From contig NZ_OY821667.1 of NCBI RefSeq assembly GCF_963682185.1, positions 1,470,109-1,534,108 of the forward strand: a stretch of 64,000 nt of DNA, written 5' to 3'. The stretch comes from an uncultured Cohaesibacter sp. (GTDB lineage: Bacteria > Pseudomonadota > Alphaproteobacteria > Rhizobiales > Cohaesibacteraceae). The translations under genes and the position numbers were made by a program. Positions 17,056-26,088 of this stretch are shown one piece after another (position 1 is the stretch's first letter; every line of letters starts with the position of its first letter). The notes under the pieces were generated by a model that was given only the letters and a program-made list of their open reading frames with translations, made no database searches and was not told where the DNA came from.

Positions 17056-18315
17056 TCAGTGTCCGTAACCGCTGTTTTTCTCGATGTCGGCATTGATCTC
17101 GTCAACGGCCGCATCAAGAGTGTCGGCAACATCGGCGCCATTGGCCAGATCTGCCATGGCCTTTGTGAAGACCTTGGACTGGACCACATAACCCGGTGTC
17201 ACCGGACGCACCTTCGCTTGAGCGTTGGAAAGATCATAGAAGACAGCCAACGGCCCACCATCTTTGTAGTGTTCCGTCATCTGGGCCGCAGAGGCCGTGG
17301 ACGGAATAAGGCCAATACCATCGGAGAAGGCCGCCAGATATTTATCCTGCAAGGCAAATTCGATGAAGGCAGAAGCGCCATCCGGATGCTCGGAAGTCTT
17401 GGCAACACCAAACTGCCAGGAGCCAGCACCGATCATTGGGCCCTTGCCCATGTCAGGAGCAGGCAGGAACACGACATCATCCACTTCGGCCATCGTGGCC
17501 ACAGCGCGCCAGTTGCCGTTCCACTGGAAAGCGAAGCTGCCATCGATGAAGCCGGTCTGCTGATCAGCCGGGCTTTCAGAGGTTCCCGGTGCGTAGCCTT
17601 CCGTAAACAGGCTCTGCCACCATTCGCCAAAGGCCAGCCCGGCGTCGCCGTTCAAGGCACCTTCTGCGGTCTTGTAGGTGGAGCGGTCCACGATATCGCC
17701 GCCAAAGCTTTGCAGGAATGGAGAATAGGCGTAAGGATACCACTCGCCCTGATCATTCATACCAAGATCCAGCGCATATTTATAATTGCCTGAAGCCTTG
17801 GCCTTCTTGAGGGCATCCATGAACTCGTCTTTTGTCCATGGTTTATCCAACGTTGGCGTACGCAGGCCGAGCTCTTCCAGAGTGGAGGTGCGGGCGTAAA
17901 GCGCAACAGCGGCGTCCCAAAGGCCGATGGAATAGAGTTTGCCATCCCACATGCCCTTTGTACCGGGCAGGAAATTCTCGATCTTGGATTCATCAATCTG
18001 CAGAGGCTGCATATAGCCAGACCATGCCCAGTTCGGCATGATGGGGCCGTCAACATCAATGATGTCCGGCAGGTTGCCAGCCAGCGCAGCCGCAACAACG
18101 GAATCGTTGTAGCTTGTCTGCGGGAAGCTTTCGATGGTGACTTTCCAGTCACTCTGGCTGGCGTTGAAGTCATCAACGATCTGGTTGATGATCTTGCTTT
18201 CAACATCATTGCCCGCACCATGATACCACATGGTCAGATCGGTTTGCGCCAAGGCTGCACCGGACATGAGTGTCGAAGCGCAGAATGAAGCAACAAGTAT
18301 CTTCGTAAGTTTCAT
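17056..18315 (-). CDS. Sugar ABC transporter substrate-binding protein
   Basis: The 419-residue periplasmic protein has a Sec signal peptide ('MKLTKILVASFCASTLMSGAALAQ') followed by a family 1 (MalE-like) solute-binding domain: 'LTMWYHGAGNDVESKIINQIVDDFN', 'DIIDVDGPIMPNWAWSGY' and 'GSWQFGVAKTSEHPDGA'. It captures the sugar for the permease pair downstream. GGGAGGA precedes the ATG, which overlaps the lacI-type stop as ATGA, so regulator and binding protein are translationally coupled. Confidence 0.9.
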   Translation of the reverse strand: MKLTKILVASFCASTLMSGAALAQTDLTMWYHGAGNDVESKIINQIVDDFNASQSDWKVTIESFPQTSYNDSVVAAALAGNLPDIIDVDGPIMPNWAWSGYMQPLQIDESKIENFLPGTKGMWDGKLYSIGLWDAAVALYARTSTLEELGLRTPTLDKPWTKDEFMDALKKAKASGNYKYALDLGMNDQGEWYPYAYSPFLQSFGGDIVDRSTYKTAEGALNGDAGLAFGEWWQSLFTEGYAPGTSESPADQQTGFIDGSFAFQWNGNWRAVATMAEVDDVVFLPAPDMGKGPMIGAGSWQFGVAKTSEHPDGASAFIEFALQDKYLAAFSDGIGLIPSTASAAQMTEHYKDGGPLAVFYDLSNAQAKVRPVTPGYVVQSKVFTKAMADLANGADVADTLDAAVDEINADIEKNSGYGH

Positions 18316-19394
18316 TGGTTATTCCTCCCTTTAGAATTCAAAACACTGACAGTATTGAGCGCTGTCACCGATGACCGCCAGCACACCGGGCTACCCACCA
18401 GCCCCGGAAGCTCCGGCTTTTCCTCCTGCTCTGACATCAAAGCCAGCAAATGCCGGGCGGCAATCTGCCCCATGGTGAAATAGGGCAACTCAACCGTGGT
18501 GAGTGGCGGAAACAGCGTTTCGGCAATCACGCGATAATTGTCATAGCCAGCAACCGAGATATCCTCCGGCACCCGGATGCCGCGCGAGCGCAACAGGCCA
18601 TACAAACGCAGCGCCATTTCATCATTGCCGCAGCAGATGACGGTTGGCGGTTCTTCAAGAGAAAGCAGGCGATCAAGCGCCTGCATCAATATCTGGCTTT
18701 CGCGCTCCTGCCCTTCCTCATAGCCCATGCTCACCAGCTCATCGGCATAAGGAATATCAGCCTCGGCCAACGCCTCGCGATAGCCGCGATAGCGCAATCC
18801 CGTTGCCACGAGTGTACGGTCCAGCGTCAGATAGCCGATCCGTCGATGACCACTCTGGATGAGCTTGGCCACGAGATCCTTCTGGCCCTGCTTGTCATCA
18901 GGCAACACGCTCGGATGCCCTTCAGGATCAAAGCAGTTGGCAAGCACAATCGGAAAATCATCCGGCACCTTGGGCAAAGTCACCTGCTTGTGGTGATCGG
19001 CCACATAGATGATGCCTTCCACCCGATGCTGCAAAAAGGTGCGGATCAGATGCGGCACCTGATCGGAAACACCATCGGTATCGGCGATCATGAGGGTCTT
19101 ACCGCTGGAGCCCATGACATGCTGAATACCCTGCACGATGAAAAGATCAGGCAAGCCTTCCGGCTCGATGGGCTCGATGCCATGCGAAATAGCACCGGTA
19201 ATCAAGCCAACCAGCCCGGACTTGTTCGAGCGCATCATGCGCGCCGCATTGGAGGGCACATAGCCCAACTCCGCCATGGCGGCATCCACCGCATCACGGG
19301 TCTGCTTTTTGACCGGCGCATCTCCGTTCAACACCCGCGAAACGGTCTTGGGCGATACACCTGCCAGCTTGGCTACATCGTAAATGGTTGCCAC
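18312..19394 (-). CDS. LacI-family transcriptional repressor, first gene of the sugar operon
   Basis: The 360-residue repressor starts at a GTG (19394) with GAGAG upstream, giving 'MATIYDVAKLAGVSPKTVSRVLNG', a perfect LacI headpiece. Residues from about 60 form the periplasmic-binding-protein-like sensor ('VGLITGAISHG', 'GYLTLDRTLVATGLRYRGYREAL', 'ISVAGYDNYRVIAETLFPPLTTVE'). An ATG at 19529 would add about 45 unrelated residues. It heads the operon and is preceded by two tandem operators, so it probably represses its own operon until an imported sugar binds. Confidence 0.9.
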   Translation of the reverse strand: MATIYDVAKLAGVSPKTVSRVLNGDAPVKKQTRDAVDAAMAELGYVPSNAARMMRSNKSGLVGLITGAISHGIEPIEPEGLPDLFIVQGIQHVMGSSGKTLMIADTDGVSDQVPHLIRTFLQHRVEGIIYVADHHKQVTLPKVPDDFPIVLANCFDPEGHPSVLPDDKQGQKDLVAKLIQSGHRRIGYLTLDRTLVATGLRYRGYREALAEADIPYADELVSMGYEEGQERESQILMQALDRLLSLEEPPTVICCGNDEMALRLYGLLRSRGIRVPEDISVAGYDNYRVIAETLFPPLTTVELPYFTMGQIAARHLLALMSEQEEKPELPGLVGSPVCWRSSVTALNTVSVLNSKGRNNQ

Positions 19395-19437
19395 TTTGCT
19401 CTCGTCTTTCTCTTGATGACAAACCGAAACCATAAAA

Positions 19438-19464
19438 TGACATCGGTGTCTGACATCGATGTCA
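19438..19464. promoter_or_regulatory. Tandem LacI-type operators
   Basis: TGACATCGATGTCA at 19451-19464 is a perfect 14-base palindrome with the central CG step that LacI-family repressors favour. A second copy with two mismatches, TGACATCGGTGTCT, lies at 19438-19451. They are 13 bases apart and share one base. They sit 44 bases upstream of the GTG start of the repressor gene. Confidence 0.75.
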
Positions 19465-19726
19465 TAAAATAAAAATGAGTGAGTGTCAAGGCGATGCCCA
19501 ACCACCCTTTGTATAGGAAACGAGAGCAAAGCAAGTCACCAAACGCGTAAAAGCTTGAAATTACGCGCATTTGCTCAAAATGAAAAAGCTAAGAAATTTC
19601 TGCTGTGACGATTTGGATCGACAAATCTTCAGAGCGCGTCCAACACACCCTTATACCGCGACAAGAGAAAACGCTCCATGAGCTCTTCAGCACAGCATGA
19701 ACGCATGCCCCAAGGGGTAACTCGCC

Positions 19727-20533
19727 TTAAAGCTTGGCGATTTCCAGATTGATCCCGCGCAGACGCAGCTTTTCAATCGCCTCTTCAGACAATCCTTCGT
19801 CTGTGATGATGGTATCAAATGTCTCGGTCGGCACCGTGCGATAAAGCGCACGATCAAAGAAACGACTGCTATCGAGCATCAGAACCGTGCGTTCTGCCGC
19901 CTCGATCATCGCCCTTTTCATCAGCATTACGTCAAGCAGAGTCTCGGATGCACATTCCAGATCCAGTGCCTGAGCGGACATGAAGAAGCAATCGCAACGG
20001 ATATCAACCAGGAAATCCAGCCCCGGCTGTCCAAGCAATCCGTAGGAACCGAAGCGACAGGAGCCCCCGGGAACGATCAGCTTGATATGTTCCTTGTAGG
20101 CCAAGGTCGTTGCAACATAAAGATCGTTGGTGATAACGGTGAGCGGGATGGACTGGACCGAGAGTTCCTCAGCCAGCATATGCGCAATCACGGCGCCCGA
20201 ATCGATGATGATGCTCTGTTTGGGCTCGATCATCTGCAGCGTGTGACGCACAATCGAGTTTTTCTCCTCAATCGCGGTCCGGCGCGCCAAATCGGTTGAG
20301 GGTTCAAAATTCGTTCTGGAACGAATACGCACCGCACCGCCGTGGGTTCGACGCACAATGCCCTCGGCCGCCAGCGAATCCAGATCCCGCCTCACGGTGG
20401 AGACGGAAATATTGAACATGCGTGCCAATTCCTGATTCGTACCGGACACATTGGTTTGAAACCACTGAATCAATTGTTGTCGTCGCTCAGCAGGCAACAG
20501 CTCTTCTGATAGAGATACAGGTGTTTCGACCAA
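19727..20533 (-). CDS. DeoR-family transcriptional regulator
   Basis: A 268-residue DeoR-type repressor. Residues about 15-70 hold the helix-turn-helix ('ERRQQLIQWFQTNVSGTNQELARMFNISVSTVRRDLDSLA' region, ending 'IVRRTHGGAV'), and the rest is the sugar-phosphate sensor ('IIIDSGAVIAHMLAEEL', 'VITNDLYVATTLA', 'VPGGSCRFGSYGLLG', 'VLMLDSSRFF'). The usual last arm of the sensor, TD-x-GL ('IITDEGLSEEAIEKL'), is present. It follows a TRAP transporter set on the same strand after 143 bases and may control it. Ligand unknown. The 332 bases between the LacI start and this gene hold only the LacI operators. Confidence 0.85.
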   Translation of the reverse strand: MVETPVSLSEELLPAERRQQLIQWFQTNVSGTNQELARMFNISVSTVRRDLDSLAAEGIVRRTHGGAVRIRSRTNFEPSTDLARRTAIEEKNSIVRHTLQMIEPKQSIIIDSGAVIAHMLAEELSVQSIPLTVITNDLYVATTLAYKEHIKLIVPGGSCRFGSYGLLGQPGLDFLVDIRCDCFFMSAQALDLECASETLLDVMLMKRAMIEAAERTVLMLDSSRFFDRALYRTVPTETFDTIITDEGLSEEAIEKLRLRGINLEIAKL

Positions 20534-20676
20534 GATAAACTCCAGTTGTTTCAGGATCGTCAGGGCTGACGAAGTATCTAGCTAGGAAAATCCCTTCATT
20601 CAACCCTGACTTGAACCTATACCGAAAATCGCGATAGGGAAAATGGACGATTTGCAACAATTCATTCCAAATCCAA

Positions 20677-21981
20677 CTATAGTGCAGACGGCAGCCAAAG
20701 CACGATTTGCGGGAAGACAGCCAACAATGCAGTTCCAAGGCACAAAAGAAGGAAGAATGGAGCCGCAGCAAGGATCGTGGCGCCAAGACTTCGCTCTGTC
20801 AGAGCCTGAAGAATGTAGAGATTGAGCCCGATGGGCGGCGTGATGGTGCTCATTTCAATCATGATCACCAGATAGACCCCGAACCAGAGCGGATCATAAC
20901 CAGCCTGCATAATCAAAGGCACGGCAATCGGAACGGTCATCACCGTCATTGAGGTGCCGTCAAGGAACATGCCCAGCACGATATACAGAACAGCAAGAAT
21001 CAACAGCACACCGTATGGCGACAGATTCAGCCCCGCGATCATCTCGGTGATCATGGTCGGCAGATGCATATAGGCAATAGCCGCCGACAGAAAGGCCGAA
21101 GAGGCAATCAGCATGCAGATCATAGAAGAGATGCGCAGCGTGTTCATCAGACTTTCCACGAGCAGCTTGACGCTGAACTGGCCGGTCACGAAGGTAATCA
21201 CAATAGCGCAGAATACGCCGACAGCGGCGGCTTCGGATGGCGTGGCAAGGCCGGAATAGATCGAACCGAGCACAACAAACATCAATGCTGCAATCGGCAC
21301 CAACTCACCAAGCCCCTTGAGTATGGCCCGACCGGAGACATCTCCTTCATATTTCGGCGCCATATGCGGAAAGGCAATCGACATGATGGCAATATAGCCT
21401 GAATAGAGGGCCGCCATCATCATGCCCGGAACGATACCGGCGATGAACAGCTTGGCAATGGAAACCTCGGCCAGCACACCATAAATAATCATGGCAATCG
21501 AGGGCGGAATCAGCAAGCCGAAGCTCCCTGCCCCGGCCAGAGAACCGGCAGCAAGCGACATGCTATAGTCGCGCTTTCTCAATTCTGGCACGGTAATCTT
21601 GCCCACGGTGGCCGTGGTAGCTGTCGAAGAGCCGGAAATCGCGGCAAACAGGGTGCAGCCGAACACGTTGGTGTGGAGCAACCCGCCCGGTATCTTGGCA
21701 ACCAGAGGCGCCAGACCGCGGAACAGGCGCTCGGAAATATCGGTTCGGAAAATGATATCGCCCATCCAGATAAAGATGGGAATGGCCGCCAGTTCCCAAG
21801 AAACAGCGGAAGATGAGATCACCTTGGTGGCAATTGCCCCGATGCGCACCCACGGAAAATCAAGAATAAGCCACATGGCGCCGGCGCCAGAAAGCAGCAG
21901 GCCGGCAAAAATCCAGGTTCCAGCGCCCAGAAACAAGGCAAGAAGCGCCAAAAGAAGAACTGAAGCAAGAGCAACAGACAT
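20677..21981 (-). CDS. TRAP transporter large permease (DctM type)
   Basis: The 434-residue inner-membrane subunit has about twelve hydrophobic segments and the family motifs 'AAISGSSTATTATVGKITVPEL' (around residue 110-135), 'GLLIPPSIAMIIYG' and, near the C-terminus, 'TPPIGLNLYILQ'. It moves substrate with sodium together with DctQ and DctP upstream. Substrate unknown; the divergent genes for amine oxidation and hydantoin hydrolysis are the best hint. Confidence 0.9.
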   Translation of the reverse strand: MSVALASVLLLALLALFLGAGTWIFAGLLLSGAGAMWLILDFPWVRIGAIATKVISSSAVSWELAAIPIFIWMGDIIFRTDISERLFRGLAPLVAKIPGGLLHTNVFGCTLFAAISGSSTATTATVGKITVPELRKRDYSMSLAAGSLAGAGSFGLLIPPSIAMIIYGVLAEVSIAKLFIAGIVPGMMMAALYSGYIAIMSIAFPHMAPKYEGDVSGRAILKGLGELVPIAALMFVVLGSIYSGLATPSEAAAVGVFCAIVITFVTGQFSVKLLVESLMNTLRISSMICMLIASSAFLSAAIAYMHLPTMITEMIAGLNLSPYGVLLILAVLYIVLGMFLDGTSMTVMTVPIAVPLIMQAGYDPLWFGVYLVIMIEMSTITPPIGLNLYILQALTERSLGATILAAAPFFLLLCLGTALLAVFPQIVLWLPSAL

Positions 21982-22000
21982 TATTATACCCTTTCAACAC

Positions 22001-22603
22001 TCAAATGGTGAGCGAACGCTCTGATGTATGCCCAACAGCGAAAAGCCGGAGCACTCTGACAAGAACCTGCAGGCTCAACAGCACGAGCCCGATGAGGAAG
22101 AAACTCTCAGGTATCCAGAGCGGGATCTTGATATAGTGCTGCCCGACCGTGCCGCGCGCCCAGTATTTGTAAACAGAGTGCCACTGGTAGCTGATCAGGA
22201 ACCAGAGAATGGCTTCGACCGAAATCAGACAGAACACCTCTGCAATCCACTTGGCAAAAGTCGGCAAGAGATTGGTCAGCGCGGTCACCCGGATCATGGC
22301 CCCATGTTCCAGAGCCCATGCCGCAGCAAGAAATGTGGTTGCCGCAACGCCATAGCCAACAAGCGTGTCAGCCATGAAGGTGGAAAGGGAGAAGAAGCGC
22401 AGACAGATTTCGAGGATGATCAAAAGCGTCATCAAGGCGATGATGATGGCCGAAATCACAGCGCAAAAGAGATTCAGGCTGCTGGAAATTCGGCTTAGAA
22501 CTGCCAGCCAAACCGGATCATTCGGGTGGGATGGGAATGTAAATGGAGAAACATCAGAAGCCACTTCGTCTTCTGGTGCTTCAAATCCTGGATTCGTGGA
22601 CAT
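22001..22603 (-). CDS. TRAP transporter small permease (DctQ type)
   Basis: A 200-residue membrane protein with four hydrophobic segments ('LFCAVISAIIIALMTLLIILE', 'LVGYGVAATTFLAAAWALE', 'WIAEVFCLISVEAILWFLIS', 'SFFLIGLVLLSLQVLVRVLR'). 'ALEHGAMIRVT' resembles the family's conserved R/H-GxHIxV region after the second helix. The N-terminal 30 residues are polar and cytoplasmic. It is 19 bases upstream of dctM. Confidence 0.85.
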   Translation of the reverse strand: MSTNPGFEAPEDEVASDVSPFTFPSHPNDPVWLAVLSRISSSLNLFCAVISAIIIALMTLLIILEICLRFFSLSTFMADTLVGYGVAATTFLAAAWALEHGAMIRVTALTNLLPTFAKWIAEVFCLISVEAILWFLISYQWHSVYKYWARGTVGQHYIKIPLWIPESFFLIGLVLLSLQVLVRVLRLFAVGHTSERSLTI

Positions 22604-22648
22604 CTAGTCGTGACCTTAAGAAAAGGGAGGCGTGACTTGAAATAGGAA

Positions 22649-22675
22649 CCGGTGCCTGCATGAGGCAGGCACCGG
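22649..22675 (-). terminator. Hairpin between dctP and dctQ
   Basis: CCGGTGCCTGC (22649-22659) and GCAGGCACCGG (22665-22675) make an 11-base perfect stem with a 5-base loop, just after the dctP stop. It has no clear T run and probably limits read-through or protects the dctP message so that the binding protein is made in excess. Confidence 0.65.
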
Positions 22676-22682
22676 CGTAATA

Positions 22683-23696
22683 TTAGCTGGATTTCTGGGC
22701 TTCAAAGGCTTCAAGCACAGTGGCACCTTTTTCGCCTGCTTCAGCAAGCCATTCGTCTCTGACCTTCTTGCCTGCATTCTGCAGCAATTCAAAGACTTCA
22801 TCAGGCACATCTTCGTCATGGGTGATCGTCATGCCATGTTCAGCCATGACCTTGTAGGATTTCTCGATGGAATCGACGACAATCTTCCAGGCGTAGGTAT
22901 CGCATGCATCACAGATTTCCATGATCGCAGTCTGGACATCAGCTGGCAGCGCATCAAAGGCCGGTTTGTTGACGTGGCAGACAAACAGCCCCATGGCATA
23001 GTTGATCTCGGTGAAATCGGAGACATAATCCCAGATGGAAAGCTGCATGCCACCATCAGCCGAGGTCAGAACCGCATCAATGCCACCGGTGGAAAGCTGA
23101 GGGATAAGGTCACCCCAGGCGATCTGCAGCGGAGACGCTCCAGCATTGACCAGCGTCTGGGTGCCGTTCACATCATAGGTGCGGATACGCAGACCTTCGA
23201 TGGCATCAACCGAGGTGATCGGCATCTTGGCATGGATACCAGACGGCGCGTTCGGCATCGCCCACAGCAGCTTCATGTCATGATCTTCAAAGATCTTGGA
23301 ATATTCAGGCTTGGCGGTTTTCCAAAGCAGCATGGCTTCTTCAGGAGACCGCGCCATGAAAGGCAGGGAGGTGAGGTTGAACAGAGGATCGATACCGCCC
23401 AGCTGCGTCATCAGGGTGATGGCAATCTGAACCGCACCATCTTCGACAGCGTCGAAATGGTCAGCAGACTTGTACCCCAGAGCCCCACCGCCCTGATAGG
23501 TGATCTGCAGGGCATCGCCCACTTTTTTCTTGAGTTCATCAATAAAGAATTTGCAGGCCTGACCGGTCAGAGACTGACTACCATATTCGTCAGCCAGATC
23601 CCATTTCACGCCAGCAGAAAAGGCAGGTGTTCCAACCAAGGTGGCTGCGCCCAGAATGGTTGAGTATTTAAGAAGGTCACGTCTTGAAATCGTCAT
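22683..23696 (-). CDS. TRAP transporter substrate-binding protein (DctP type)
   Basis: The 337-residue protein begins 'MTISRRDLLKYSTILGAATL', a twin-arginine (Tat) signal, then the DctP fold. 'GLRIRTYDVNGTQTLVNAGASPLQIAWGD' contains the Arg that in this family holds the carboxylate of the ligand, and 'GIDAVLTSADGGMQLSIWDYV' is the following conserved loop. The substrate is therefore probably an organic acid or amino acid-like carboxylate. It is the first gene of a dctP-dctQ-dctM set and divergent from the SDR gene. Confidence 0.88.
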   Translation of the reverse strand: MTISRRDLLKYSTILGAATLVGTPAFSAGVKWDLADEYGSQSLTGQACKFFIDELKKKVGDALQITYQGGGALGYKSADHFDAVEDGAVQIAITLMTQLGGIDPLFNLTSLPFMARSPEEAMLLWKTAKPEYSKIFEDHDMKLLWAMPNAPSGIHAKMPITSVDAIEGLRIRTYDVNGTQTLVNAGASPLQIAWGDLIPQLSTGGIDAVLTSADGGMQLSIWDYVSDFTEINYAMGLFVCHVNKPAFDALPADVQTAIMEICDACDTYAWKIVVDSIEKSYKVMAEHGMTITHDEDVPDEVFELLQNAGKKVRDEWLAEAGEKGATVLEAFEAQKSS

Positions 23697-23872
23697 TTAA
23701 TCCTCCAGTCGGCATTCGACCCAGTGGTTCCGCTTCCGGCTCTTTGTTAAGAGCGAAATGAAAGGTGTGTTCCCATTTCTTCCATATGCAGCCACAAAAT
23801 TCCAAATATTGTCAAGAGATCTAATAGACACCGGTACCAAAAACCGACTAATTGCTAAAAATAAGCTCAAAT

Positions 23873-23887
23873 GCTCAAAAATTGAGC
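23873..23887. promoter_or_regulatory. Inverted repeat in the dctP/SDR divergent region
   Basis: GCTCAA-AAA-TTGAGC is a perfect 6-base inverted repeat with a partial copy (AAGCTCAAAT) just upstream. It lies between the divergent dctP (starts 23696) and SDR (starts 24008) genes. It may be the site of the DeoR regulator encoded at 19727; this is an inference from location. The rest of the 311-base gap is AT-rich with no gene. Confidence 0.4.
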
Positions 23888-24007
23888 GGTTCATGCTCGT
23901 TTTCTCGGTGGGTTACGAAAGAAAATGATAGAATTTCGGTTTACTGTGCATCGATTATGGATATATCCTCTCATCGATCACCAATTCCATCACGGGACAC
24001 AGACAAG

Positions 24008-24721
24008 ATGAGCAAGACGCAAAATACAAGAATTGCTCTCATTAGTGGGGCAAATCGCGGCATTGGAGCCGAAATAGCACGCCATTTACGCGCAAATGGC
24101 TATGGCGTCTCCCTTGGAGCCCGTGATGTGTCCATGCTAGAAAAAGTGCATGGCAAGCAAGATTCAACGATGCATTTTGGTAGATTTGATGCTTATGACA
24201 AAGGCAGTGCGAAAGAGTGGGTCGACTCTGCAGTGGAATATTTCGGTCGCATTGACGCATTGGTAAACAATGCAGGCAACGGAAATCGCCTCAGTCTGCT
24301 GGACGACGATGAAGATGCGCTAGATGAACTGCTGGAAGTGAATGTCAAAGCGCCGCTGCGCATGACAAGGCTGTGCCTGCCCCACCTGGCAAAGACAGGG
24401 CACGGCCGTATTATCAATATCGTTTCTCTGTCTGGCAAGCGGGTACGCAACGAATTTGTCGGTTACAACATGTCAAAGTTCGCTGCCATGGGGCTTACGC
24501 ACACAACCAGACATGTCACTTGGGAACAGGGTATACGAGCAACTGCAATTTGCCCCGGTTTTGTCCGTTCGGACATGAGCTCCTATACCTCCAAGGTCAC
24601 ACCAGAAGACATGACTCAGCCGGAAACCATCGCCCATCTGGTACGCACAGCAATCGAGCTTCCCAACAATGCGGCCATGGCAGAAATGTTGGTCAATTGC
24701 CGCCTCGAAGACATGCTCTAG
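24008..24721 (+). CDS. Short-chain dehydrogenase/reductase
   Basis: A 237-residue classical SDR. 'ISGANRGIGAEIA' (13-25) is the NAD(P)-binding motif, 'LVNNAGNG' (85-92) the structural motif, and Ser140, Tyr153 and Lys157 ('VGYNMSKFA') the catalytic set. It oxidises or reduces an alcohol or ketone in the cytoplasm. The ATG at 24008 gives the right N-terminus; earlier in-frame ATGs at 23957 and 23852 add non-conserved residues. It leads an operon with an FAD oxidoreductase and hyuA-hyuB. Substrate unknown. Confidence 0.82.
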   Translation: MSKTQNTRIALISGANRGIGAEIARHLRANGYGVSLGARDVSMLEKVHGKQDSTMHFGRFDAYDKGSAKEWVDSAVEYFGRIDALVNNAGNGNRLSLLDDDEDALDELLEVNVKAPLRMTRLCLPHLAKTGHGRIINIVSLSGKRVRNEFVGYNMSKFAAMGLTHTTRHVTWEQGIRATAICPGFVRSDMSSYTSKVTPEDMTQPETIAHLVRTAIELPNNAAMAEMLVNCRLEDML

Positions 24722-24733
24722 AGGACAGAAATC

Positions 24734-26056
24734 ATGCCCGTACCACTTCTTGAACGCATCACACCGCAAACCCAGCAGCCCCAGAGTGCCGACGTGGTCA
24801 TCATCGGCGCAGGCATTGCAGGCACCTCGGCGGCGCTTTTTCTTGCAGAAGCGGGCCTCAAGGTCGTTGTGTGCGAAAAGGGTCTTGTCGGCGCAGAACA
24901 ATCGAGCCGCAACTGGGGCTGGGTCCGCCAGATGGGCCGCGATGCAGCCGAGCTGCCGCTGACCATGCGATCTCTCAGCCTGTGGCGGAAATTGGACGAA
25001 ACATACGGCATTGATACGGGCTTTCGTGAGACCGGTATCACCTATGTCGCCCGCACCCGAGCCGAAGAAAAGGAACTCACCGACTGGAGCAAGATCGGCC
25101 AGGCCGCCAATCTTAACAGTCGGGTGCTTGGCCCCAAGGAGCTGGAAGAGCTCCTGCCCGGCATCGCCCCGCGCTTTCGCATGGGCCTTTACACAGCCGA
25201 CGATGGCCGCGCCGAACCGGGCAAGGCAGCGCCAGCCATTGCCGGAGCCGCCCAGAAGCTGGGCGCAACATTCCTTGAGCATTGCGCAGTGCGCGGCATT
25301 GAAACCGAAGCGGGCAAGCTTTCAGCCATCGTGACAGAGCATGGCCCCATCAAGACCTCGGCAGCCATTGTCGCCGCTGGCGCCTGGAGCCGCTTGTTCC
25401 TGGGCAATCTGGGGCTCAACTTCCCGCAATTGAAGGTTCTGGGCACCGCAGCCCGCGTGGAAGGCGTGTCCGATGTGCCGACCATGGCGGTTGGTGGCGG
25501 AGACTTTGCCTTCAGGGAAACCTTGGATGGTGCGCATTTCGTTGCGCTCAGAAACTACAACATCGCCCCGCTCACCCCCGATCATTTCCGGCTCTTCTTT
25601 GATTACCTGCCGGTCCTCATGAAGAGTTGGCGCGAGTTGAATGTGCGCCTGACCAAAATGTTCTTTTCCGAGCTCCGGGTTCCCCGCACCTGGTCCCTCA
25701 ATGAAGAAACGCCTTTTGAGAAGGTGCGCATTCTTGATCCGGCCCCGCACATGCCTTTCAACATCAGGGCCTTGAAAACCCTGAAGACGGCATTCCCGAA
25801 GTTTGCGTCTGCGCACATCACGCATAATTGGGCAGGCATCATCGACACCACCCCCGACGCGGTGCCAGCAATCGGCCCGATCGAGCAGATCCCCGGCCTG
25901 CATATCGCCTCCGGCTTTTCCGGACATGGATTTGGCATCGGACCGGGCGCGGGCGAACTCATCGCAGAGATCGTAAGGGGCGTAAAACCAGCGGTGGATC
26001 CAAAACCGTTTCGCTTTGACCGGTTTGGCAAAACCCAATCACCGAAGCTGAGTTAG
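24734..26056 (+). CDS. FAD-dependent amine/amino acid oxidoreductase (DadA/PuuB-like)
   Basis: A 440-residue DAO-family flavoprotein. 'DVVIIGAGIAGTSAALFLAEAG' (20-41) is the dinucleotide-binding fold, 'VGAEQSSRNWGWVRQMGRD' the family's substrate-side loop seen in gamma-glutamylputrescine- and sarcosine-type oxidases, and 'HIASGFSGHGFGIGPGAGELIA' the C-terminal FAD motif. It should oxidise a C-N bond of an amine or N-substituted amino acid. It follows the SDR by 12 bases and precedes hyuAB, so an N-substituted amino acid released from a hydantoin is a plausible substrate. That is inference. Confidence 0.8.
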   Translation: MPVPLLERITPQTQQPQSADVVIIGAGIAGTSAALFLAEAGLKVVVCEKGLVGAEQSSRNWGWVRQMGRDAAELPLTMRSLSLWRKLDETYGIDTGFRETGITYVARTRAEEKELTDWSKIGQAANLNSRVLGPKELEELLPGIAPRFRMGLYTADDGRAEPGKAAPAIAGAAQKLGATFLEHCAVRGIETEAGKLSAIVTEHGPIKTSAAIVAAGAWSRLFLGNLGLNFPQLKVLGTAARVEGVSDVPTMAVGGGDFAFRETLDGAHFVALRNYNIAPLTPDHFRLFFDYLPVLMKSWRELNVRLTKMFFSELRVPRTWSLNEETPFEKVRILDPAPHMPFNIRALKTLKTAFPKFASAHITHNWAGIIDTTPDAVPAIGPIEQIPGLHIASGFSGHGFGIGPGAGELIAEIVRGVKPAVDPKPFRFDRFGKTQSPKLS

Positions 26057-26088
26057 TCAGTATAGTTCCATATAAGAGAGAGAATACA

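Noticed and set aside
18450-19472. A 340-codon frame antisense to the LacI-type repressor
   Set aside because: Histidine- and glutamine-rich shadow of a well-defined repressor, and it would read through the tandem operators.
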